DNA from: Mesostigma viride
Taxonomy: Eukaryota; Streptophyta; Mesostigmatophyceae; Mesostigmatales; Mesostigmataceae
Direction: 5' to 3'
Length of the DNA: 64,000 bases
Assembly (NCBI GenBank): GCA_009746045.1
Contig: RPFO01000102.1
Span: 1,292,540 to 1,356,539 of the forward strand
This document shows positions 22,301 through 34,300 of the stretch, piece by piece. The notes beneath the pieces were generated by a model. The model saw nothing but the letters and a program-made list of their open reading frames with translations. It was not told the DNA's origin and did no database searches. The stretch's first letter is position 1, and the number at the start of each line of letters is the position of its first letter. Position numbers and translations under genes: made by a program.

Positions 22301-25300
22301 CCTGTAGCGTAGCTCTACCGTACGTCACCTACACCGTGTAAGGTGCTTGTTGTTACTTAGGACTAGAAGAGAAGGGGACCGGCGGTGCGCCGGTACTAGT
22401 GCCTACTGGCAACCGTGCCCGCCCTTGATTGAGGGGGGCGCGGCGCCTTGAGACATGTGCTTTGTTTTCCATTTTCACACCGTACTTAGAGTGGTGTGGT
22501 GAACGTAGAGAGGCCTTTTTGCAGCTCCCACCCACCCACCCTCGCTGCTGTTGGGGGACAAGATTGGACCAAGGGGGCATGTGCTGGGCCCCAGCATGGT
22601 GAACTGGCCTAACTTGACAATGACTTGTACAATGATTTTGAGGGTGTGGCTACGCTCAACTGTTAAAGCCTGCACACACTTATTGTAATAAACTTGTTTC
22701 TCTAATAGGAAGGCAATCCAATGGACCTTAGCTTCAGCACCTATGTTAGTGTTAACTTACGCAAAGTCTGGCCAGCCATCTTTGACGGCTGGCCAGCAGT
22801 ATATGTGCCATTCTATCCTAATGCCAAGGTGTCTCGTCGTCCACACTTGAGCCATTTGGCATTGTCTGAGCTTTCCAGCGTTGAGAGTTCCACTAACTTG
22901 CATTAAAAAGAACACCCGAAAACACCGTGTGTTCGACGTCGAGCAAAAGAAAACCCACAAAACCCTCATTATTCACACTCTCGTATTTCCAAAAATGTCT
23001 TCCAACAACAACGTCAACAACAAGGGGAAGGCTCTCGTGGAAGCCGGCAGCTCCAGTTCCCCGACGTCCTCCTCGTCGGGGACGTCTGACTCTGAAATCG
23101 CAATGCAGAAGGAAGTGGAGCGGGAGGCTCGTAGCTTTGATTTGTCGATGGAGGAGAGCGGGGACGAGTCGGGGACGTCGTCCTCGGGTCACTGGTCGGA
23201 CGGGTCCTACCGCAGTGTAATAGTCCTTGTGCCACTGGTTCGCGGGGGAAGGGGTTCCACGCCTGTTGTGAACAGGCCGAGGGGGCCGCCATACGCCCCG
23301 GTAGCACCAGCAGCCGGGGAGGGTCCGTCTGAGCCTGCGGCGGATTCGGAATCCATGGAGCTTTATGGCATGCAACCTGGCTCCTCGGCGGAGGAGCAGG
23401 AGGACGTTCGTTCTCGGCAGGTGGCAGCAGATGCCGGTCTCGCTCGTGCGATGGCAGAGCGGGAAGAACGTGAAATGCGCCGGGCAGACACCCAGGCCCG
23501 CGCGCGCGCACAGCAGCGTGCAGATGCGGAGGCAGTGCGGCGTGCAATGTTCCGCAGCGAAGATGCTCCGCGCGAGGCGCACTAGGATGTGGTTCGACGT
23601 CGGGATCTCGCATGCTTTCAGCGTCTTCGGCGGTCACGTGAGCCGGACGTGCACCTCGGGGCGCATCAGGAGTCCGAGTACTCCTTGACGGAACCGTCGG
23701 GGGCTTCGGCTGAGGACGAGATCCTCATGACGCCGGAGATGCAGGCGCGAGAGAAGGAGGCCAAGAGGCGGATGGAGGCCTTCACTGCCGACAAGTTGCG
23801 TCGACAGGCGCGGAGGGCCGCGGCTGAGCAGCGGAAGGAGCAGGAGCAGTCGGACCGCGAGCGGCAGGTGGCATTGGCTGAGCGTATTAAGCTCAAAATG
23901 TCCATCACACAGGTGCGCCGGGACCGGATGGCCCGTGAGCTCCAGGCCTGGAAGCAGGCCCAGGCGAAAAGGCTCGCCGAGATGGAGGCACCTGGCAAGA
24001 TGGAAGCCGAGGAGCCGTACCGGAGGTCGCTGGCTCGTTGGGAGGCGAATGTTGGCAGGATGGAGGACCGCCTTCGCAAGCAGAAGAGGCGCATGGTCAA
24101 GCATGCACGCAAGACTGCAGTGCGGGGTCCGCTGGGGGAGGCGGTGAGAGCTGAGCTCGGTCTGGAGCCGGGTGAGGATGTCACCGCTCAGCAAATGTTT
24201 TATTATCTTTCGCAACCCAAGAAAACCGTTGTGAATCTTAGTGGTTCTGCTGCACGCACTCGTGTATTCCGCCAGCCAGGGGAGGCTGGACCGTCTAACC
24301 TATCCAACAGGGAAGACATCCTTGAACAGCTGAGGCTTGCACAAGCGATGATGGAGGAGGATGGCGAGTTTACACCAAGGGAGCAGGGTGCACTGGCCAC
24401 CACCGTGGCCAGCTAGGCTGGGAGCCACGCTCAGGCCAGCCAAGAGGCGAGGGCAGGCTGAGGCGTGTGCACCCCAATCCAAGAGACGGAGGGACGAGGG
24501 GGAGGATGGTGATGGAAGGGACAAGGGGGGCGACCAGGGCGGAGAAGGAAGCAGGAAGGGCAAGGAGCCCACGTATCCACAAGGGGACCAGCAATCGGCA
24601 CCCGGCCAGCAAGCGGGAGGAGGACAGCAGCAGCAGCAACAGCCGCCTCAAGCAGGAACGACCACCACCACCACCACCATGTCCTTGTGCAGGCCCAGGT
24701 TTGATCCAAAGAAAAAGGAGGATAAGTTGGTATTCCCGGGTTCGCCAGAGGGCCATACCCAGGATGAGGCTAGGGAGTGGTTGTTCAAGCTCTCTCACGC
24801 GTATGCTAGTGACAATGTTCGTGACTGGTTTGCATCCCTGCGTGCCTCCACTCCCATACATCAGTCTGCCAAACCCATTCAGCAGCTGGTGCAGTTGTAC
24901 CAAAAGCGTGCTAGTAGTGGGGTAGATGTGGCAGAAAATGTATCGTGGGCACAATTCATGGTAGACTTGCGTGCACTTGTTACCACGGGCGAGCACCTAG
25001 AGGTTCTCAAGGGCTTCCAGTGGATAGAGGCATACAAGGTTAACAAACGTGACTATGTTAGTGACAATAAGAAGTATGTCATGTACATAGAGGGGGATGA
25101 GGAGCTTAAGAAGCTGAATGCGAAGTACCTGGTGCACCTATGGTTGCAAAAGGCAGAACTGGACCCAACCACGCTGTAAGTTATACTGGCAGGTCTGAAG
25201 GACAAGTGGGAGGACTTCAGAAAAGCAATGGCCTACGTGCAGCAATAGTTAGGTTAATATTGTGCGGAAACCTTTTTGCCACTTGGGCTACTCAGGTTCC

Positions 25301-28300
25301 GCACAATATTACCGGCGATAACCACTCGCCGGACACTCAAGTTCACGACGTCGTGAACTTGAGTGTCCGGCGAGTGGTTATCGCCGGTAATATTGTGCGG
25401 AACCTGAGTAGCCCAAGTGGCAAAAAGGTTTCCGCACAATATTAACCTAACTGCAATGCCTAGAGCCCTTTGCTGCCGCAGCTAAGGATGTCAAGGTGAA
25501 GCAGGTCAAGGGGGAGGAAGCCTCGGGTACGGGGTTATCCAAGAAACAGATGCAGTTGCTGGTAGCCCAGGTGAAGGCGGTAATGGGCTCTAGGCATTGC
25601 TGCACGTAGGCCATTGCTTTTCTGAAGTCCTCCCACTTGTCCTTCAGACCTGCCAGTATAACTTACAGCGTGGTTGGGTCCAGTTCTGCCTTTTGCAACC
25701 ATAGGTGCACCAGGTACCTCGCATTCAGCTTCTTAAGCTCCTCATCCCCCTCTATGTACATGACATACTTCTTATTGTCACTAACATAGTCACGTTTGTT
25801 AACCTTGTATGCCTCTATCCACTGGAAGCCCTTGAGAACCTCTAGGTGCTCCCCCGTGGTAACAAGTGCACGCAAGTCTACCATGAATTGTGCCCACAAT
25901 ACATTTTCTGCCACATCTACCCCACTACTAGCACGCTTTTGGTACAACTGCACCAACTGCTGAATGGGTTTGGCAGACTGATGTATAGGAGTGGAGGCAC
26001 GCAGGGATGCAAACCAGTCACGAACATTGTCACTAGCATATGCGTGAGAGAGCTTGAACAACCACTCCCTAGCCTCATCCTGGGTATGGCCCTCTGGCAA
26101 ACCCGGGAATACCAACTTATCCTCCTTTTTCTTTGGATCAAACCTGGGCCTGCACAAGGCCATGGTGGTGGTGGTGGTCGTTCATGCGTGTGGCGGCTGC
26201 TGCTTCTGTTGTTGCTGCTGCTGCTGCCCTCCTCCCGCTCGCTGCCCGGGTGCAGATTCCTAGTCCCCTTGGCCTACTCCGCCCTGGTCGCCCCCCCTTC
26301 CTTCACCATCCTCCCCCTCATCCCTCCTGCGCTTGGGGCGGGGTGCACACGCCTCAGCCTGAGCCCTTCTCTTGGCTGGCTTTAGCGAGGCTACTAGCCT
26401 GGCCACCGTTGTTGCCAGTTCCCCCTGCTCCCCTGGCGACAGCTCACGATCCACCTCCAGCATTGCTTGAGCCATCTTCAACTGCTCAAGAATGTCTTCC
26501 CTGTTAGACAGGGTAGAAAGGCCAGCCTCCCCTGGCCGGCGGTAGACACGCGTACGTGCTGCTGAACCATCACTATTAACAATCGTCTTCTTGGGCTGGG
26601 AAAGGTAATAAAACATTTGTTGTGCTGTAACGTCCTCATCCGGCTCAAGGCCGAATTCGGCTCTTACCGCCTCCCCAAGTAGTCCCCGCACTGCCGTCTT
26701 GCGAGCGTGCTTTACCATGCGACGCTTCTGCTTACGCAGGCGATCCTCCATCCTGCCCACGTTGACCTCCCAGCGCGCCAGCGACCTCTGGTAACGCTCC
26801 TCAGCCTCACGCCTGCCAGGCGCCTCCATCTCAGCAAGCCGCTGCAGCTTCAGCGCCTGGTCCTTCTTCCAGGCCCGAAGCTCGCGGGCCATCCTGTCAC
26901 GGTGCACCTGCGTGATGGACATCTTAAGCTTGATGCGCTCCTCCAAGGCCACCTGCCGCTCGCGCTCCGCCTGCTCCCGCTCCTTCTTTTGCTCCGCCGC
27001 GGCCCTCCGCACCTGCCGACGAACCTTGTCTGCCGTGAAAGCCTCCATTCGCTTTTAGGCCTCCTTCTCGCGCGCCACCATCGCCGGTGTCATGAGGATC
27101 TCATCCTCAGCTGACGCCCCCGACAGGCCAGTCAAGGAGTACTCAGACTCCTGGTGCACACCGAGGTGCACTGTCGGCTCACGTGACCGACGCAGACTCT
27201 GGAAGCAGGCAAGATCACCACGCCTCACCACCTCGTACTGCTCCTCGCTTGAAGCAACCCCGCTGCGAAACAGGGCACGACGCACGTTCTCTGCCTCCGC
27301 CCGCTGCTGGGCGCGCGCACGAGCATGTGTGTCCGCCCGACGCGCCTCGCGTTCCTCACGCTCGGCCATCGCCCGAGCGAGCCCTGCGTCGGCTGCCACC
27401 TGACGCGAGCGAGCATCCTCCTGCTCCTCCACCGAGGAGCCAGGTTGCAGGCCATACAACTCCATGGATTCTGAATCCGCTTGAGCTTCCGACGGGCCCG
27501 CCCCAACCGCTGGTGCGGTCGGGGCATAGGGCGGTCCCCGCGGCCTGTTCGCCACAGGCGTAGACCCCCTCCCCTGAGGATACAGGGGCACGCAGAGGAC
27601 CACACTGCTGTATGATCCGTCGGACCAATGCCCCAAGGACGACGTCCCCGAAGTGGAGGGACCTGCCTCCATGGACCTGTCGAAGCTGCGAGCCTCGCGC
27701 TCCATCTCGCGCTGCATCGCAATCTCCGAGTCTGACGTCCCCGATGAGGAGGACGTCGGAGAGCTAGAGCTCCCGGCTCCCATCAGAGCCTTGCCCTTGT
27801 TGTTGGTGTTGTTAGACGACATTTTGGAAAATGAGAGTGAAGATGGTTTTGGTAAAGAGAGTTTCGGTTAGCTCGTCGTGTAAAACACGCGAAGATTACG
27901 GGTGTTTTTTAATGCAAGTTAGTGGAAACACACTGCTGGAGAACTCAGGCGATGCCAAATGGCGTGTGTGTGGACGACGAGACACCTTGGCATTAGGATA
28001 GAATGGCACATATACTGCTGGCCAGCCGTCTGTGACGGCTGGCCAGACTTTGCGTAAGTTAACACTAATTTACTGATCCTGGACGGACTAGCCTATCAGT
28101 TACAACCTGATCTAGTCAGTCCTAACATGACAGCTACAGTCCCGGTACTGAGGTACCGGCTCATCACATACTGAGTACAGCCACGTGTCCATGCCACAGC
28201 TGCTCTTAGTCCAGTACCGTCCCAGTACCCAATTGGGTGCTGGCGGTGCTGACACATGTCCACTTAGGCTACAGCTAGGCGGGAGACTTAGACTAACTCC

Positions 28301-31300
28301 GCCTGCCTTTTCACCCAATACTGAATGTGGCTGACTGGCTGGGCTGCCCAAAGGGAGTGTTGGGAAACTCCTTATGGAAAAAATTGCAGGGCTTTGCGTG
28401 TCTGGTTGCGTCCGCATTCCACAAACTTGTGCAAGACAAGGTTGATTTCCAAGGGATCCAAGTTGTACGTGGGCAAGCATTGAGGCGCAGCAACGGTGGG
28501 AGCAAAAAACAATTCAGGTCAGAAATTAATGCATTGAGACAAATGTCGATCAACAAAGGAAGCATACTAAATAATTGGTCACGTACACAAGAACTCATAT
28601 TCCATATGCAGCCCATCCATGCATACATAGTGCCAATGTAGAACAATACCATGATATTTTAAAAATCGTGCATTAGCCGTTCAGTTGCCAGCTGTTCAAT
28701 GACCAATCCCACTGATATACCACTCAGCATGTTGGTGTGTACGATGCAATGAAGAGGAAAAAAGACAGCCACAATATCAAGCATGGCAGGAACAAAACAC
28801 TAGACCTGTGGGCAGCTGATGGCTCTTGATCCACGCCCAGCCCAGTTGCGATATATGGCCGTGGGGTTGTCGGCTTCAAGTCGTCATTGTCAAGCCATGT
28901 TGCCAGGGCGGGTCGATGCAGCTCCTAGTATCGCGCTCTCTTCTGGGGACGATAAGCCGGGGTCCACCATGTACACAGCGGCTTGTTCACCCTCACCAGC
29001 TCGAGTGCACCCTGATCGACGGCCTTGTTGAGATGAGGACGTCCCAAGGAGCTTGCGCAAGAAACGGTACCTCATAGTGGAGCTCTCCTCAGGCTTGTAT
29101 GTGCATAATCGCCAGCCACCGCTCCCACGTCCATTAAGCGTTAAGAAGCTTTCACTCATCCGACACTGTTTGGGAGGCGGGCCGGTTAACGATGGGGTCT
29201 TGGGTGGTGCCTGCAGCACTCCCGAACTTCCTGAAGCCGTGAGACAACAAGGTGGACTGCTTGCTAACGCTCAGCCACCTGTGCTGCTCTGCGTACATGG
29301 CTGACCGCGAGGCGACAGGAAGGCAGCTCACCTGCAGCGGTAACCGCATTTGGGGCGAGCCTAAATCCCACCTTGCCGCGTCTCTGGCGGTGATGAAGGT
29401 GGCGATTATGGAGTTGGTGGTGACGAAGGTGGGGTCGGATGAGCAGGAGGCGACGAAAGTGGCGACCATATATTGAAGGTGACAGCGAAGGTGGCGACGG
29501 GCTTGGCGGCTGCAGCCTTTGTTCACCATGTCCTTCACCGAGTTTGTCCATGCCGACAGAAGCAGCTCTCGTCAGTCGGTATGACTGCAGACTGCAGCCG
29601 TCCGGCCCGCTGGCAGCGGGAAGGCATGCAGAGCGCAAGTGCGCAAATCGTTCTAAGTAGGTACACAATTTCGCGCCTCGCCCCGCGCGCGCTCGTCTCG
29701 AGGCGTTGTTTTGAATTTCTCCGCGGGACTCGCAGTTTTGACATACTTTTTAAAGACTGTTTGTTTGTTTTTCCTCCAGGGTAACCACCCAGAGCCTCCA
29801 AGATTTTGTTTATTAATTTACTTTGTTTGTTTTGTAAGTACATCTTTGCTCCCATCCACATTCCACAGCCCTGGGATTTAGTTAGTTAACATTTCTTTTG
29901 TTTATTATAACGTTTTCAGGCGGGAAGTTTTTGAGCAATTCTTTATTTCATTAAACTACAAATGCGGGCTGTGTAGTAATAGTCATAGTGATAGCGATGG
30001 TAAAAGCAATAGTTATAGTGATAGTGATAGTGATAGTGATAGTGATAGTGATAGTGATAGTGATAGTGATAGTGATAGTGATAGTGATAGTGATAGTGAT
30101 AGTGATAGTGATAGTGATAGTGATAGTGATAGTGATAGTGATAGTGATAGTGATAGTGATAGTGATAGTGATAGTGATAGTGATAGTGATAGTGATAGTG
30201 ATAGTGATAGTGATAGTGATAGTGATAGTGATAGTGATAGTGATAGTGATAGTGATAGTGATAGTGATAGTGATAGTGATAGTGATAGTGATAGTGATAG
30301 TGATAGTGATAGTGATAGTGATAGTGATAGTGATAGTGATAGTGATAGTGATAGTGATAGTGATAGTGATAGTGATAGTGATAGTGATAGTGATAGTGAT
30401 AGTGATAGTGATAGTGATAGTGATAGTGATAGTGATAGTGATAGTGATAGTGATAGTGATAGTGATAGTGATAGTGATAGTGATAGTGATAGTGATAGTG
30501 ATAGTGATAGTGATAGTGATAGTGATAGTGATAGTGATAGTGATAGTGATAGTGATAGTGATAGTGATAGTGATAGTGATAGTGATAGTGATAGTGATAG
30601 TGATAGTGATAGTGATAGTGATAGTGATAGTGATAGTGATAGTGATAGTGATAGTGATAGTGATAGTGATAGTGATAGTGATAGTGATAGTGATAGTGAT
30701 AGTGATAGTGATAGTGATAGTGATAGTGATAGTGATAGTGATAGTGATAGTGATAGTGATAGTGATAGTGATAGTGATAGTGATAGTGATAGTGATAGTG
30801 ATAGTGATAGTGATAGTGATAGTGATAGTGATAGTGATAGTGATAGTGATAGTGATAGTGATAGTGATAGTGATAGTGATAGTGATAGTGATAGTGATAG
30901 TGATAGTGATAGTGATAGTGATAGTGATAGTGATAGTGATAGTGATAGTGATAGTGATAGTGATAGTGATAGTGATAGTGATAGTGATAGTGATAGTGAT
31001 AGTGATAGTGATAGTGATAGTGATAGTGATAGTGATAGTGATAGTGATAGTGATAGTGATAGTGATAGTGATAGTGATAGTGATAGTGATAGTGATAGTG
31101 ATAGTGATAGTGATAGTGATAGTGATAGTGATAGTGATAGTGATAGTGATAGTGATAGTGATAGTGATAGTGATAGTGATAGTGATAGTGATAGTGATAG
31201 TGATAGTGATAGTGATAGTGATAGTGATAGTGATAGTGATAGTGATAGTGATAGTGATAGTGATAGTGATAGTGATAGTGATAGTGATAGTGATAGTGAT

Positions 31301-34300
31301 AGTGATAGTGATAGTGATAGTGATAGTGATAGTGATAGTGATAGTGATAGTGATAGTGATAGTGATAGTGATAGTGATAGTGATAGTGATAGTGATAGTG
31401 ATAGTGATAGTGATAGTGATAGTGATAGTGATAGTGATAGTGATAGTGATAGTGATAGTGATAGTGATAGTGATAGTGATAGTGATAGTGATAGTGATAG
31501 TGATAGTGATAGTGATAGTGATAGTGATAGTGATAGTGATAGTGATAGTGATAGTGATAGTGATAGTGATAGTGATAGTGATAGTGATAGTGATAGTGAT
31601 AGTGATAGTGATAGTGATAGTGATAGTGATAGTGATAGTGATAGTGATAGTGATAGTGATAGTGATAGTGATAGTGATAGTGATAGTGATAGTGATAGTG
31701 ATAGTGATAGTGATAGTGATAGTGATAGTGATAGTGATAGTGATAGTGATAGTGATAGTGATAGTGATAGTGATAGTGATAGTGATAGTGATAGTGATAG
31801 TGATAGTGATAGTGATAGTGATAGTGATAGTGATAGTGATAGTGATAGTGATAGTGATAGTGATAGTGATAGTGATAGTGATAGTGATAGTGATAGTGAT
31901 AGTGATAGTGATAGTGATAGTGATAGTGATAGTGATAGTGATAGTGATAGTTATAGTTATGGTGATAGTTATGGTTATAGTTATAGTGATAGTGATAGTG
32001 ATAGTGATAGTGATAGTGATAGTGATAGTGATAGTGATAGTGATAGTGATAGTGATAGTGATAGTGATAGTGATAGTGATAGTGATAGTGATAGTGATAG
32101 TGATAGTGATAGTGATAGTGATAGTGATAGTGATAGTGATAGTGATAGTGATAGTGATAGTGATAGTGATAGTGATAGTGATAGTGATAGTGATAGTGAT
32201 AGTGATAGTGATAGTGATAGTGATAGTGATAGTGATAGTGATAGTGATAGTGATAGTGATAGTGATAGTGATAGTGATAGTGATAGTGATAGTGATAGTG
32301 ATAGTGATAGTGATAGTGATAGTGATAGTGATAGTGATAGTGATAGTGATAGTGATAGTGATAGTGATAGTGATAGTGATAGTTATAGTTATGGTGATAG
32401 TTATGGTTATAGTTATAGTTATAGTTATAGTTATAGTTATAGTTATAGTTATAGTTATAGTTATAGTTATAGTTATAGTTATAGTTATAGTTATAGTTAT
32501 AGTTATAGTTTTAGTTATAGTTATAGTTATAGTTATAATTATAGTTATAGTTATAGTTATAGTTATAGTTATAGTTATAGTTATAGTTATAGTTATAGTT
32601 ATAGTTATAGTTATATTAAGAGTAATAGTAATAGTAATAGTAACAATAACCATAGTAAATAATACCTAGCCAGTGACAGAATTGGGTGGGTGGGAGCTGA
32701 AAAGAGGCCTCCCTACGTCCACGCCTGGCGGCTGGCGCAGGTGCAAGGTCTAGTGACGCACGTTAGAAGCTACCTAGGCCTGCACTTCGGAACCACACTC
32801 AGCGTCGGCACTAAAAGGGCCGGCCGGTGCAGTACCATCGTGACAAGCGCCAGTCTCACGCTACCTACAGCACGTCGGTCCCCTTTGAGCCCGTTCCCGC
32901 GTCATATATAAAGTGAGCGAAGCTCAACAATGGTAATAGTAATAGTAATAGTAATAGTAATAGTAATAGTAATAGTAATAGTAATAGTAATAGTAATAGT
33001 AATAGTAATAGTAATAGTAATAGTAATAGTAATAGTAATAGTAATAGTAATAGTAATAGTAATAGTAACAATAACCATAATAAATCATACATAGCCAGTG
33101 ACAGAAGTGCACGTAGTGATATGCCAACTTGCCCCGGCACACATGAGGGTGTTTCGCAGGGCAACCGGCCACTGCCCTACTTATCTGAACTCTAGGGCAA
33201 CCACCCCACTTTACTTAGATGTAGGGCAACCGCCCCACATATGCCTACTGACAATGGGAATGCACGCATAGCACAGTGCTAGGACTGCAACACATGGCCA
33301 CGGCACCCGCGGTGAAGAATTGCAGGGCAACCACGCCCAAAGCCATAGTGAGGGCAAGTTGGTTGATTGCGTCGCCGTGCAAGGCAACCTCTCCTCAGAT
33401 GGCGGGATCCTGTTGTATCATTCCCTGATTGAAGTGCTCTATAAGGTTTGCAAGGCAACCTCTCCTCAGGTGGCGGGATCCTGTTGTATCATTCCCTGAT
33501 TGAAGTGCTCTATAAGGTTTGCAAGGCAACCTCTCCTCAGATGGAAGGATTCCCATCGCGGTTTGTAGGATTGTTTGTGGGTGTCTGTCAGAAAGCCGTG
33601 TGGAGCGCTACTATGGAGTGTACGGAGCGATGGGTCCTGTTTCCCCAGACCGCCCACGTTGCCTTGGGGACGTTCCTGCGTCTACTAACCGGGCCTCATT
33701 CTACACTAGGTTCTGTCTAATCTATCCCAATGTTTTGATTCGCCTTCGTTCTCGCATGTGGGGGTGGGGGTGCAGTTGCGATTTGGGTGCAGGGTGCGGG
33801 GTGCGGGGTGCGGGGCAGGGGTGCTGGCCTGGGTGGACGTTATCTATCATTCTAAATAAATGCATATGGGATGTCTTTGTATCAGTTTTTACCTATCCAC
33901 ATTAACATGTCCATATTTACTAATTCACATTTCCTTATTTAATACTACTTTATATCAGCTCGTCCTGAGCGACCACGGAATGAACGCGAAAGGCAGCCAT
34001 GGCGGATTCTCCCCCGATGAGTCGAGGACCATCAACATCTTTATTCCGGCGGATGTCAACCTTGCTGACACCGCCACCGACGCCGACCTCACCGGTGCCA
34101 GTGATGAGGCCACGAGTGACACACATATGCCGGCAGACATCACCGCCAACGACAACGACCACACCAGGCCTCGCGCGGGAGACCCTTTCCCTCGTTCAAG
34201 CACCGGCACCCGCGGTTTGGGTGAGAACGAAACAGATAACAGCGCCACGGTGGCATACCCTGCCAGGGACTTCAGGACAAGGAACGGCGTCGGCAATTTC

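Noticed and set aside
25247-25452. Rho-independent terminator or origin hairpin
   Set aside because: Target duplication and the empty site in the sister copy show it is an insertion, in a eukaryotic intron.
20797-28298. Assembly mirror artefact for the inverted gag copies
   Set aside because: The arms differ by many substitutions, small indels, different stop codons, a 508 bp LTR insertion and the palindrome, so they are two real copies.
28311-28652. Possible transposase fragment
   Set aside because: Some hydrophobic and Cys residues but no recognisable motif on either strand; not supportable.
29951-32669. Very long open frames of 890-900 codons on both strands
   Set aside because: They are the GTGATA array, whose six-base unit contains no stop in those frames (alternating Val-Ile or Ile-Thr). 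No gene features.
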